Below are positions 1-8,154 of a stretch of DNA of 16,203 nt, piece by piece. Made by a program: the position numbers and the translations under genes. The notes beneath the pieces were generated by a model. That model searched no databases. It was given only the letters and a program-made list of their open reading frames with translations, and was not told the origin of the DNA. Position 1 is the stretch's first letter; each line of letters starts with the position of its first letter. This DNA is from Treponema sp. (GTDB lineage: Bacteria > Spirochaetota > Spirochaetia > Treponematales > Breznakiellaceae): assembly GCA_031281925.1 (NCBI GenBank), contig JAITES010000195.1:1-16203 (forward strand), written 5' to 3'.

Positions 1-754
1 CAGGCTTTTCAATGGTGATCTTTTTGGGCGGCTTGCCATAGTCGGTACTCTTGCCCCTGGGAGTAGTAATGGTGAGGGTGTACGAAAGATCCCGTTTTGA
101 AACCCGTTTGCTTCCGGTATCCAGACTTACCTTTACCGCAAGGTCTACCTTGCCCGCCCGGTGTTTCTGGCTTACATACACTTCCCCGATACGGGCCGCG
201 GTAATACCAAGCAGCTCTATGTCCCGCCAGATTCCCGCATCGGGAAGCCGGGGACCCCAGTCCCAGCCGAACATACAGTGGGCCTTGCGGATCTGGGGGA
301 AACCGTCCAGGCACTGGTCGGAACCCATTGTCTTGAGCTTTGAATACGCGTCTGCAGCAAATTTTACCGGAGAGTGAAAAACAATTTTAAGACTGTTTTC
401 CCCTTTCTTGAGCTGCTTCTTTACATCGAATTCCCAGATCCGGTGCATGTTGTTCGTATTGCCCAAAAGAGCGCCGTTCAGATAAATATCAGAGAGGGTA
501 TCAAGACCATTACAGCGGAGCAGCACCCTGTCGCTTGTCAAAAGATCATTCTGTACCTTGAATGAACAGAGGTATTCGTAGTCCTTCTCCATCAGGGCAA
601 AGGCCTTGTCTTCGTTATCCCGCCAGTGGGGATCTTCCATTTTTTTGTTTGCCAGAAGATCCGCATAGACTGAACCGGGCACCTTTGCCTGGAGGTATGC
701 CGATTCCCCTGTTTGTTTCATCTTCCAGTTTTCATGAAGTTTCTGAATGATCAT
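1..754 (-). CDS. GH2 beta-mannosidase, N-terminal part (3' end off window)
   Basis: The protein is predicted to remove terminal beta-linked mannose from short manno-oligosaccharides. Reading left from the ATG at 754 gives 251 codons without a stop before the window edge. Residues 24-33 (the PGSVYADLL region), 44-50 (HWRDNED) and especially 155-168 (IRKA then MFGWDWGP) are typical of the sugar-binding jelly-roll domain of GH2 beta-mannosidases of the MANBA type. There is no signal peptide, so it should act in the cytoplasm. The TIM-barrel domain with the two catalytic glutamates lies outside the window and could not be checked. A moderate ribosome site (AGGCGG) precedes the start. It follows the short-chain dehydrogenase by 32 nt and is probably the distal gene seen here of the same sugar-import operon. 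Another GH2 specificity is possible but less likely. Confidence 0.85.
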   Translation of the reverse strand, partial: MIIQKLHENWKMKQTGESAYLQAKVPGSVYADLLANKKMEDPHWRDNEDKAFALMEKDYEYLCSFKVQNDLLTSDRVLLRCNGLDTLSDIYLNGALLGNTNNMHRIWEFDVKKQLKKGENSLKIVFHSPVKFAADAYSKLKTMGSDQCLDGFPQIRKAHCMFGWDWGPRLPDAGIWRDIELLGITAARIGEVYVSQKHRAGKVDLAVKVSLDTGSKRVSKRDLSYTLTITTPRGKSTDYGKPPKKITIEKP

Positions 755-786
755 AATTACCGCCTAAAGAATTGACTGCCTGCGTT

Positions 787-1566
787 TTACTGACATACAT
801 AGGCCCCATCAACGATGAGATCACTACCGTTGGTATAACCGGAACTGTCCGCCGCAAGATATATCACGGCTCCTATGAGTTCTTCGGGATTACCCATACG
901 GTGCATGGGGATCAGGGGCATCCATGCATCTTTGAGTTCCTGGGGGGTATCGACGCTCATGGGGGTGGCAATGTAACCGGGAGAAAGACTGTTCACCCGG
1001 ATGCCGTAGGGAGCCCATTCCACCGCCAGGGAACGCGTCAGATGAATGATCCCCGCCTTGGAAGCGTTGTAGGAAGCCTGCCACTGGGGAACATTGACAA
1101 TAGAACCGGACATGGAAGCCATGTTGATGATGCTCCCCTTTATCTTCCGTTCCTTCATGATCTTCCCCGCGGCACGGGCCACGATATACTCCCCGGTAAG
1201 ATTAATATCAATAACCTGCCGGAACTGATCGACACCGTGTTCAAAGGTATCTTCATGGATACAGACACCGGCATTGTTAAACACAATATCAAGGGAACCG
1301 GAGCGTTTCAGTATCTCCGCCAGAGCCTTGTCCACCGACTTTTCATCGGTAACATCGGCAATAAGACTGTAGGCCTTGCCCGGAGGGACGCCCTCCCCCT
1401 TTTCAATAAGCCTTACCGTTTCATCGGCTCCGGTACGGGAAATAATGACGATCTCCGCACCTGCCCTGGCAAGGCCGACGGCCACCACCTGCCCTATACC
1501 GCGTCCGCCGCCTGTAACCAGGGCGACTTTATCCTTCAGACTGAACAAACTTTCAAGATAACTCAT
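787..1566 (-). CDS. Short-chain dehydrogenase/reductase (SDR family)
   Basis: This is a 259-residue classical SDR oxidoreductase, expected to use NAD(P)H on a sugar, polyol or sugar acid; the substrate cannot be read from the sequence. Visible motifs are the nucleotide-binding TGGGRGIG at 18-25, NNAG at 97-100, the structural Asn at 122, catalytic Ser153 and the YNASK motif giving Tyr166 and Lys170, followed by the PG motif near 196. The start at 1566 is chosen because a GGGAG ribosome site lies just upstream and the family N-terminus fits. The open frame continues further upstream, but that part lies within the permease gene in another frame. It sits 17 nt after the second permease and 32 nt before the beta-mannosidase, so it is probably co-transcribed and may handle a sugar released by the pathway. 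Confidence 0.9.
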   Translation of the reverse strand: MSYLESLFSLKDKVALVTGGGRGIGQVVAVGLARAGAEIVIISRTGADETVRLIEKGEGVPPGKAYSLIADVTDEKSVDKALAEILKRSGSLDIVFNNAGVCIHEDTFEHGVDQFRQVIDINLTGEYIVARAAGKIMKERKIKGSIINMASMSGSIVNVPQWQASYNASKAGIIHLTRSLAVEWAPYGIRVNSLSPGYIATPMSVDTPQELKDAWMPLIPMHRMGNPEELIGAVIYLAADSSGYTNGSDLIVDGAYVCQ

Positions 1567-1583
1567 GCCTACTCCCGACAACT

Positions 1584-2399
1584 CTATTTTACCGAACCGA
1601 GTATCCCCGACACAAACCTTCTCTGCTGGGTAATAAAGATCAGCAGGGTGGGAATAGTACAGATACTGATGCCGAGCATGAGCATACCATAATCGGTGGT
1701 GTAGCCCTGGGTCATACTGGCAAGCAGTATGGGCATGGTCTGGCTTTCTTTTTTCAGCAGGATAATCAGGGGCCACAGGTAGTTATTCCAGGCGCCCATA
1801 AAAACGATGATTGCGGCGGCGGCAAAAGTGGAACTCATCACCGGAACATAGATCCGCACATAGATGCCGAATTCACCAAGACCGTCCACCCGTGCGGCCT
1901 GCACAATCTCCATGGGGAAATTGGCGGAATTCTGTCTGAAAAAGAAGATGAGAAAAGCCGTTGCGATACCGGGCAGCACGATCCCCATGGTGGTATTGAG
2001 CAGCTTCATCTGGCTGAACAGCCTGAACAGGGGCACCATTACCGAGGCAAAAGGCACCATCATGGAGAGGAGAAGGATTGCCATGAGCCTGTCCTTGGCC
2101 TTGTCCCGGTAGATCTGAAAGCCGTAACCGGCAAGGGAACAGACAAAGAGGCTGAGAAGCGTAGCTATCAGGGCGTTCCTGAGGGAATTCCAGAAGGAGA
2201 GGTGCAAAGTATAGGTTGTGGTCAGGGTCGTCCAGTTTTCCAGGGTATTAAGGCCGAAGAAAAACCGGCCCCGGACTACTTCGACGCTTTTATTGGTGGC
2301 GGCAAGAATCATCCAGAAAAACGGAAAAGCGGCAATAACTCCGGCCACGACAAGAAATAGATACATGATAAGGGGCGCAAAACCATTCCGTGTCTTCAT
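1584..2399 (-). CDS. Sugar ABC transporter permease, MalG-type (CUT1)
   Basis: This 271-residue inner-membrane protein should form one half of the translocation pore of a carbohydrate ABC importer. It has about six hydrophobic segments, the first at residues 10-33, and a cytoplasmic EAA-type loop at 164-190 (EIVQAARVDG) that docks on the ATPase, in the place typical for MalG-like proteins. The ATG at 2399 overlaps the stop of the preceding permease gene (ATGA), and AGGAGA lies about 8 nt upstream inside that gene, indicating translational coupling. It pairs with the MalF-type permease and the lipoprotein upstream. The operon seen here has no ATPase gene, so the energy subunit must come from elsewhere, possibly a shared MsmK/UgpC-type ATPase. 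The family is clear; the substrate is only inferred from the neighbouring glycosidases. Confidence 0.93.
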   Translation of the reverse strand: MKTRNGFAPLIMYLFLVVAGVIAAFPFFWMILAATNKSVEVVRGRFFFGLNTLENWTTLTTTYTLHLSFWNSLRNALIATLLSLFVCSLAGYGFQIYRDKAKDRLMAILLLSMMVPFASVMVPLFRLFSQMKLLNTTMGIVLPGIATAFLIFFFRQNSANFPMEIVQAARVDGLGEFGIYVRIYVPVMSSTFAAAAIIVFMGAWNNYLWPLIILLKKESQTMPILLASMTQGYTTDYGMLMLGISICTIPTLLIFITQQRRFVSGILGSVK

Positions 2400-3274
2400 T
2401 GTTTCTTGTCTCCTATTTTCATCTGAATGAAGGACAGTATCGCTACCATGATAAGGATAGTATAGGAAACTGCGGCTGCATAACCAAACTGCGGCGCATA
2501 AAGGAATGAAAGGTTGTATACATACTGCGAAATTGTCTGGGTCGCGTTCCCCGGGCCCCCGTTGGTCATGACCTTGGCTTCGTCAAAAAGCTGCAGGGTT
2601 CCGTTGGTACTCATGATCGTGGTTAAAAGAATTACCGGGCCCAGCAGGGGAACTGTTATCCTGAAGAAGGCCTGGGCCGCATTGGCCCCGTCGATCCGCG
2701 CTGCCTCATACACCGATTTTTCTATGGTTTGAAGCCCCGCGAGATAAAAGATCGTATTGTATCCCGTCCAACGCCAGGTTATTACCGTGATAATAACGCC
2801 CTTCGCCAGGATCGGGTTGGTAAGCCAATCAATGGAAGTGGAAATAATGTGAAGCCGTGTCAGCATTAAATTGATAAAGCCGTCCACCGAAAAGAAAGAC
2901 TTGAAAATGATCGAAGCCGAAACAAGACCGGTAGCGCAGGGCAGAAAAACCAGCGCCCGGAAAAAGCCCTTGGCCTTAAGCTGCGGGCTGTTCAGCATGG
3001 AAGCGAGGATCAGGGCCAGAACAAGCATGATCGGCACCTGGATAACAAGATAGATAAAGACATTCCGTACCGCTACCCGGAACTGGACATCCTGCAGCAG
3101 CCTAATGTAATTATTGATGCCTGCAAACTTCAGGCTGTTACCTCTTCCGCTGGAGAGGGAAAGGATAAGAGCCTGAATCATCGGATAAAAAGACATGAAA
3201 AAGATGAGAAGGGAGGCGGGTGCAACAAAGATCCAGCCCCACAGTCTTGTTTTCTTTTCAAGGGTGAATTTCAT
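2396..3274 (-). CDS. Sugar ABC transporter permease, MalF-type (CUT1)
   Basis: This 292-residue integral membrane protein is the first of two pore-forming permeases of a CUT1 carbohydrate importer. It has an N-terminal membrane segment at about 14-40, further hydrophobic segments around 70-95, 105-125, 155-180, 210-222 and 265-285, and a well-preserved EAA loop at 190-213 (EAARIDGANAAQAF). The length is usual for single-domain MalF/UgpA-like proteins without the large periplasmic loop of E. coli MalF. The start at 3274 has a GGAGG site 6 nt upstream. The stop codon overlaps the start of the MalG-type gene. A 104-nt folded element separates it from the binding-protein gene and may lower its expression relative to that gene. 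Confidence 0.93.
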   Translation of the reverse strand: MKFTLEKKTRLWGWIFVAPASLLIFFMSFYPMIQALILSLSSGRGNSLKFAGINNYIRLLQDVQFRVAVRNVFIYLVIQVPIMLVLALILASMLNSPQLKAKGFFRALVFLPCATGLVSASIIFKSFFSVDGFINLMLTRLHIISTSIDWLTNPILAKGVIITVITWRWTGYNTIFYLAGLQTIEKSVYEAARIDGANAAQAFFRITVPLLGPVILLTTIMSTNGTLQLFDEAKVMTNGGPGNATQTISQYVYNLSFLYAPQFGYAAAVSYTILIMVAILSFIQMKIGDKKQ

Positions 3275-3292
3275 GTACCGCCTCCGTTCTTT

Positions 3293-3396
3293 AGGAACTG
3301 CGCAAGAATAAAATGCCTTGCATTTTATTCTAATTGCTTATGCAATAATAAGGAAATAACATGACCAAACGGTCATGTTATTTCTGCGCAGATCCT
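3293..3396 (-). repeat. 104-nt palindromic element with four-way-junction fold
   Basis: The intergenic space between the binding-protein gene and the permease gene is nearly filled by nested inverted repeats. An outer stem of 12 pairs with one mismatch (3293-3304 AGGAACTGCGCA with 3385-3396 TGCGCAGATCCT) closes three hairpins: 3305-3331 (perfect 12-bp stem, 3-nt loop), 3333-3346 (5-bp stem, 4-nt loop) and 3353-3384 (perfect 14-bp stem, 4-nt loop). The two long hairpins abut the outer stem with no unpaired base between, so a compact cruciform is possible in RNA or extruded DNA. It begins 6 nt after the upstream stop codon and ends 7 nt before the downstream GGAGG. It could stabilise the upstream message, attenuate the permeases, or be a dispersed palindromic repeat. 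The base pairing is read directly; the function is inferred. Confidence 0.85.
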
Positions 3397-3402
3397 TAGG
3401 TT

Positions 3403-4689
3403 TTACTGGTTAATAATAAACTCCACTTCCTGCTGGGCAGTGGCAAGTACCGAATCAACAGACGCGCCCTGCAGAACCTGCGCCAACGCGCGTCCCACGG
3501 CATCACGGGCCTCGTAGTTATAGACACCGTACTTTACCTTAGGCACCTTGCCGGCATAAGCTACCAGATCTTCGTAGATCTTCTGTCCGCCGAAGAAGGG
3601 ATGAGGTTCGCCGTACACTTTGGAATCCGCTGCGGGAAGCCAGGTGGAAATGGCGCCGGAAGAGGGAAGAATGGTCTCATAGAATTCCACACTGCCCGCC
3701 CAGACCTTGTCCAGAAGATCCATGGCCACATCGGGATGTTTCGAGCTGGAAAGCACCATCCAGCCTGAACCGCCCTGACTTGAATAGTTCACCGAATCAA
3801 TGGTTGCAAACTTGGGGGTATTCATCACGGCCCATTTTCCGTCCTGGTCGGTGGCGGGAACGATGGAACCGATGATCCAGCAGCCCTGGATGGTGGATGC
3901 GGTCTGACCGTTATTGAGGCTGGCAATATATGCGTTCCAGTCGGCTACCTGGAGAAGGACGCCCTTGTCTACCATTTCTTTGTAGATTTCCAGGGCCCGT
4001 TTGATAACCGGGTTTTCCTTGATATAGGGCTTGCCCTGATCGTCAAAGAACCATTTTCCGGCGCTCTGGGTCATCAGCATGAGGATATCCGATCCGCCGG
4101 TTGTGGTGGAAAGCATGGCTACCCCGGTCTTTTGCCTGACTACCTGGCCCTGTTCAATAAACTTTTCCCAGGTAATATCGTTAAAGTCTTCAACCTTGTA
4201 ACCGGCCTGTTCAACGATGTCCCTGCGGAGGAAGGTAGCGGTAGCGCCGTTATCGAAGGGCACGCCGTAGTTCTTCCCTTCATAGGAGCCTACATCCAGC
4301 TTGAACTGGGCAAACTTGGAGAGATCAACCTTCCCGTTCAGGGGGAGGTATGCATCGGGGTATGTCTGCACAAAGCGCTGGATGGAATTGTCCTGGTTAA
4401 GCAGAATATCCGGCATATCGTCGGTCTGACCGGAAGAGAGGGCTGTGGTAACCTTCTGCTCAATCTCGGTAATATCCATGACATCAGCCGATACATTGGG
4501 ATGATCCCGCTGATAGATCTTCACCGCTTCGTTCATGGCGTACACGTTGAACATGGGATCCCAGCACCATACTAAAAGTTTCACCGGCGCATTGGGGTCT
4601 GCCGGAGCCGAAGCCGCTTCTTTCTTGCTGCATCCGATGATAGCAACTACCATAAGGAGCACTACCAGGATGAGTAAAGCTTTTTTCAT
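3403..4689 (-). CDS. Sugar-binding lipoprotein of ABC importer (family 1)
   Basis: This 428-residue extracytoplasmic solute-binding protein captures a sugar or oligosaccharide for the two permeases encoded next. It begins with a lipoprotein signal, MKK then a hydrophobic stretch to IIGC, giving Cys20 as the likely lipidated residue. After it come a short polar linker and the usual family-1 core with the early domain pattern VWCWDPMFN and the later GVPFDNGATATFLRRDIVEQAG hinge region. The start at 4689 is chosen because AGGAGG lies 5 nt upstream and the signal peptide begins there; the frame continues upstream but would place a non-signal extension in front of the lipobox. It is the first gene of the operon, with a likely promoter about 45 nt upstream of the start. 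The ligand is presumably a beta-manno- or beta-galacto-oligosaccharide, judged only from context. Confidence 0.93.
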   Translation of the reverse strand: MKKALLILVVLLMVVAIIGCSKKEAASAPADPNAPVKLLVWCWDPMFNVYAMNEAVKIYQRDHPNVSADVMDITEIEQKVTTALSSGQTDDMPDILLNQDNSIQRFVQTYPDAYLPLNGKVDLSKFAQFKLDVGSYEGKNYGVPFDNGATATFLRRDIVEQAGYKVEDFNDITWEKFIEQGQVVRQKTGVAMLSTTTGGSDILMLMTQSAGKWFFDDQGKPYIKENPVIKRALEIYKEMVDKGVLLQVADWNAYIASLNNGQTASTIQGCWIIGSIVPATDQDGKWAVMNTPKFATIDSVNYSSQGGSGWMVLSSSKHPDVAMDLLDKVWAGSVEFYETILPSSGAISTWLPAADSKVYGEPHPFFGGQKIYEDLVAYAGKVPKVKYGVYNYEARDAVGRALAQVLQGASVDSVLATAQQEVEFIINQ

Positions 4690-4741
4690 AATTCCTCCTG
4701 AATCGTAATCAGATGTCGTTTGAAACATCATTATAAGGCTC

Positions 4742-4770
4742 AGTATAGGGAGGTTTGGGGAATTTTGCAA
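4742..4770 (-). promoter_or_regulatory. Putative sigma-70 promoter of the sugar-import operon
   Basis: On the minus strand TTGCAA (4765-4770, four of six consensus bases) and TATACT (4742-4747, five of six) are separated by 17 nt. A transcript from here would start near 4735 and leave a leader of about 45 nt with a strong AGGAGG site before the binding-protein start. Two copies of TTTTGCA on the plus strand (4763-4769 and 4778-4784, 15 bp apart) overlap and precede the -35 box, and an 11-bp palindrome lies at 4787-4797. These are possible regulator contacts, but no known operator is recognised. Confidence 0.5.
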
Positions 4771-4830
4771 CCATATTTTTTGCATGCTTTTCAAAAGAGG
4801 CATTTCCCTCTCTCTATGCATACACTTCAC

Positions 4831-4858
4831 TTGACAATTTGATTCATGGATCTATTAT
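4831..4858 (+). promoter_or_regulatory. Putative sigma-70 promoter of the beta-galactosidase
   Basis: A perfect TTGACA (4831-4836) and TATTAT (4853-4858, five of six) are spaced by 16 nt. The ATG at 4846 lies inside this spacer, so it could not be on a transcript from this promoter. The next in-frame ATG at 4867 begins 8 nt after the -10 box, about where transcription should start. This argues for the later start and for a leaderless message. Confidence 0.55.
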
Positions 4859-4866
4859 CATTAATT

Positions 4867-7800
4867 ATGGATAATAAATTCCCCCCTATGTGGGAAAACC
4901 CTGAAATTCAGGGAATGAACCGGCTGCCCATGCGCAGCCCGCTTTTACCTTTCAGTTCGGCCGAAGCCGCTGTTGCCGATACGGTGGCAGGGCCCGAATA
5001 CCGTGATCCCGGCAAAAATCCCCTTTATTTCAGTCTGGACGGCCGCTGGAACTTCAAACTCCTCCCCGGGCCGGGGTATTCCGCCGGGGCAAAAGGCGCC
5101 GATTCCTCCGGAGAGGAAGATCTCTCCTGGGTAAAGCCGGAATTCAAGACCGAAGGCTGGAGCACCATAGCGGTTCCCGGTACCTGGACTCTCCAGGGCT
5201 TCGACAAGCCTCACTATACCAATGTCCAGATGCCTTTCCAGGCAGTCCCCCCAAAAGCCCCCAGGGATAATCCTACCGGGCTTTACCGCCGGAGCTTTAC
5301 CGTTCCCAGGGCCTGGAAGGGAAAACGGGTGGTGCTCCATATCGGTTCAGCGGAAAGCGTGGCTCTTGTATACATTAACGGAAGTTTTGCCGGCATGGGA
5401 AAAGATACCCGGCTTCCCTCGGAATACGACATAAGTTCCTTCATTACCGAAGGGGAAAACACCCTCTGTATCAAGGTAGTCCGCTACTCCGATGCCAGCT
5501 ATGTGGAGGATCAGGATCAATGGTGGTATGGCGGCATACACCGGAGTGTGTTTCTCTACGCTACCGAAGACTGCTACATCAAAGACATAAAGGCCGTTCC
5601 CGGAACGATTGACAATGCGGGCGGAGGGAAACTTTCCATGAAGGTAAGCATAGGGGGTAATGTCCCCGAATCCCGAAGCACCGGAAATGTTCCGGTTACC
5701 CTTAACAAGGATACAAGGCCCTTTACCATCAAATATGCGGTGTATCCCTTTTCGCTGCCGGGCAGCCTTGCCGATGCGGAACAATTCGCCGCGGAAACAA
5801 AGGCAATCCTTAGCGGAGAAAAAGAGTTCTCCTGCAACTACAGGCTCAACAGCAATATTGCGGAGATTGAAGAAACGGTTCCCGGCGCAAAAACCTGGTC
5901 GCATGAGTCGCCTGCCCTCTATGTGGTTTCCGTGAGCCTGTGGAGGGACGGACTTCACCTGGAAAGCGCCGCATTCTGTACCGGCTTCCGTTCACTGGGA
6001 ATAGGCAACCGGGAACTGAGGATCAACGGCAAGGCGCCCCTCATCAAAGGTGTCAACCGCCACGAACACGACGAGCAGAAGGGAAAAACCCTCTCTACCG
6101 AAAGCATGTTAAAGGATATCATTCTCCTTAAAACGCACAATTTCAATGCGGTGCGCACCTGCCACTATCCCGATGATGAACGCTGGTACGATCTCTGCGA
6201 CCGTTACGGCATATATCTGGTGGACGAGGCAAATATCGAGAATCATTGTTTCTACGAACAGATATCCTGGGACAGCGCCTGGAATCACGCGTACATGAGC
6301 CGGATACTCAGGATGGTGGAACGTGACAAGAACCACCCTTCGATCATCATCTGGTCGCTGGGGAATGAAAGCGGCGACGGAGACAATCACAATGCAGGCG
6401 CCGCATGGATACGCCGTTACGATCCTTCACGGCCTGTAAACTACGAAGGCGCCGTCAGGCCGGAAAAAGGTCAGGGATCCTTTACCCTGGATTCCCTCAA
6501 CCGGAGCCAGGGCCTTACCGACATTATCGGGCCCATGTACCCGCAAATAGAACTCATCACAGACTTTACCAAGTACCGCAACGATTTCCGGCCCCTCATC
6601 ATGATCGAATACTCCCACGCCATGGGGAATTCAAACGGCAGTCTTTCGGATTACTGGAAGGCGATTGAAAACCACCACGGGCTGCAGGGCGGCTTTATCT
6701 GGGACTGGATCGATCAGGGTATTGCGGCGGCAAGTCCCGACGGTAAAAAATACTGGAAGTACGGCGGAGACTTTGGGGACGAGCCTTCCGATTACGACTT
6801 CTGCCTTAACGGCCTCATCCTGCCGGATCAGAGTCCCAAACCCGCCATGGCTGAATGTAAGCAGGTGCATTCCCCTATACGCCTCAAGCCCCTGACGGCA
6901 AAACCCTACAACACAATTTCCGGCAAGCCCTACAGTTTTACTGTAGAAAACCGCTATGACTTTTCGGCTCTGGATTGTTTGAGTCTGCGCTGGAAACTCT
7001 GTGTTCTCCAAAATCCTCTGGAGGGAGAAAAGATACTTGTAAGCGAAGAGAGGGCTCTGCCCCCCATCGGCCCCGGAGAATCCACCGAGATTGATTTCCC
7101 AGTTCCCCCCGGCTTCAAACCGGAAGATTATGAGGGCACGGTGTATATACACGGCGACTTTGTGCTTAACCGGAATCTTCCCGGCATGGAAAGAATGCCC
7201 TGGGCGCAGAAAGGTTTTGTGGTCGCTTCCGCGGAGGCCCTCATCCGGGAAAGCCCTGCCTCTGCAGTGCTGGCCGCGGTACAGGGCAGCGGTAATGCCG
7301 CGGCTGCGGAAGAATTTGTAAAACTCCTCAAGCCCTCCCTGTACCGTGTTCCCACGGAAAACGACGGGCTGAAGACCTACAAACATCTTTTGAGCGATCC
7401 TGCCGCCGCCTTCTACTTCCAGAACAAACCCATGTTCCACTGGCTCAATATGGATCTTCTGCACATGCGGATAAGCGGAGAGAAAACCGAAAAGGTTTCC
7501 GAATCCGTAAAGTACAGTGCCGTCCTGCTCTGCGGCAGCAATGCTGCCCCGGATTACAAAGACCGGAAGCTGGGAAACTACAGCTTTGTGTGCACCCCTC
7601 TGGAGGGCGGCGCATTCATGCTGGATATAAGCTTTGACCTTGACCCCACGCTGCCGGAACTCCCCAGGGTGGGCGTCAGAGCGGAGATCCCCGCCGCATA
7701 CTCCACAATACACTGGATAGGCCGGGGGCCGCACGAGGCCTACTCCGACCGTCAGGCGGCGGCCTTTCTGGGCTGCTACTCGGGAAGCCCGGCGGAACTG

Positions 7801-8139
7801 GAAACCCCCTACATTGTTCCCCAGGAAAACGGCAACCGTATCGGGGTGCGGAGCTTTACCGTCTCAGCCGGCAGTCCTCCTGCGGGCAAGGCAAAAAGCT
7901 GGACTCTGTTCGCCGAAGAACCGCTCGGCATCAGCGCCAGCCGCTACAGCCCGGAAAACATGACGGATGCGCTGCATACCTGCGATCTAAAGGATCTTAT
8001 GACGGAGAAGGGAAGCTATCTTCTGTACATTGATATTGCCCAGCGGGGACTCGGAACCGCCACCTGCGGCCCGGACACCAGGGAAGAGTACCGCCTCAGG
8101 CCGGGGCTCTACCACATGAGGCTCTACGTAAAGGCATAA
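4867..8139 (+). CDS. GH2 beta-galactosidase, LacZ type
   Basis: This large enzyme hydrolyses terminal beta-galactosides and retains the anomeric configuration. From 4867 it has 1090 residues, a little longer than E. coli LacZ (1023). Near the N-terminus MWENPEIQGMNRLPMR matches the LacZ family opening. Then come the jelly-roll domain (QWWYGGIHR region), an Ig-like domain, and the TIM barrel with RHEHDEQKGKTLS and VDEANIENH. The acid/base Glu501 is in GNESGDG and the nucleophile Glu581 in IMIEYSHAMGNSNGSL. The C-terminal part carries the beta-sandwich domain with WIGRGPHEAYSDR. No signal peptide is present, so it is cytoplasmic. An ATG at 4846 would add seven residues but lies inside the predicted promoter; neither start has a ribosome site. 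It is divergent from the import operon and probably shares its substrate. Confidence 0.93.
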   Translation: MDNKFPPMWENPEIQGMNRLPMRSPLLPFSSAEAAVADTVAGPEYRDPGKNPLYFSLDGRWNFKLLPGPGYSAGAKGADSSGEEDLSWVKPEFKTEGWSTIAVPGTWTLQGFDKPHYTNVQMPFQAVPPKAPRDNPTGLYRRSFTVPRAWKGKRVVLHIGSAESVALVYINGSFAGMGKDTRLPSEYDISSFITEGENTLCIKVVRYSDASYVEDQDQWWYGGIHRSVFLYATEDCYIKDIKAVPGTIDNAGGGKLSMKVSIGGNVPESRSTGNVPVTLNKDTRPFTIKYAVYPFSLPGSLADAEQFAAETKAILSGEKEFSCNYRLNSNIAEIEETVPGAKTWSHESPALYVVSVSLWRDGLHLESAAFCTGFRSLGIGNRELRINGKAPLIKGVNRHEHDEQKGKTLSTESMLKDIILLKTHNFNAVRTCHYPDDERWYDLCDRYGIYLVDEANIENHCFYEQISWDSAWNHAYMSRILRMVERDKNHPSIIIWSLGNESGDGDNHNAGAAWIRRYDPSRPVNYEGAVRPEKGQGSFTLDSLNRSQGLTDIIGPMYPQIELITDFTKYRNDFRPLIMIEYSHAMGNSNGSLSDYWKAIENHHGLQGGFIWDWIDQGIAAASPDGKKYWKYGGDFGDEPSDYDFCLNGLILPDQSPKPAMAECKQVHSPIRLKPLTAKPYNTISGKPYSFTVENRYDFSALDCLSLRWKLCVLQNPLEGEKILVSEERALPPIGPGESTEIDFPVPPGFKPEDYEGTVYIHGDFVLNRNLPGMERMPWAQKGFVVASAEALIRESPASAVLAAVQGSGNAAAAEEFVKLLKPSLYRVPTENDGLKTYKHLLSDPAAAFYFQNKPMFHWLNMDLLHMRISGEKTEKVSESVKYSAVLLCGSNAAPDYKDRKLGNYSFVCTPLEGGAFMLDISFDLDPTLPELPRVGVRAEIPAAYSTIHWIGRGPHEAYSDRQAAAFLGCYSGSPAELETPYIVPQENGNRIGVRSFTVSAGSPPAGKAKSWTLFAEEPLGISASRYSPENMTDALHTCDLKDLMTEKGSYLLYIDIAQRGLGTATCGPDTREEYRLRPGLYHMRLYVKA

Positions 8140-8154
8140 AACTGCCTCAGCTAT

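Noticed and set aside
772..1692. Long plus-strand open frame (about 306 codons) opposite the dehydrogenase and permease genes
   Set aside because: It is antisense to clear SDR and permease genes, has no family resemblance, and arises from the high-GC codon pattern of the real strand.
1567..1776. N-terminal extension of the dehydrogenase by 70 codons
   Set aside because: It lies inside the MalG-type permease gene in another frame; the SDR family start with its GGGAG site at 1566 is better.
3298..3391. The folded intergenic element as a tRNA gene
   Set aside because: Although it has three arms and a closing stem, it lacks the D-loop and T-loop consensus, has 12- and 14-bp arms and no CCA-type acceptor pattern.
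4690..4830. N-terminal extension of the sugar-binding lipoprotein by 47 codons
   Set aside because: It would bury the lipoprotein signal, covers the promoter, and the start at 4689 has an excellent AGGAGG site.
6631..7734. Minus-strand open frame of about 367 codons within the beta-galactosidase
   Set aside because: It is the shadow of the LacZ-type coding sequence, with an implausible composition and no ribosome site; the plus-strand frame carries all family motifs.
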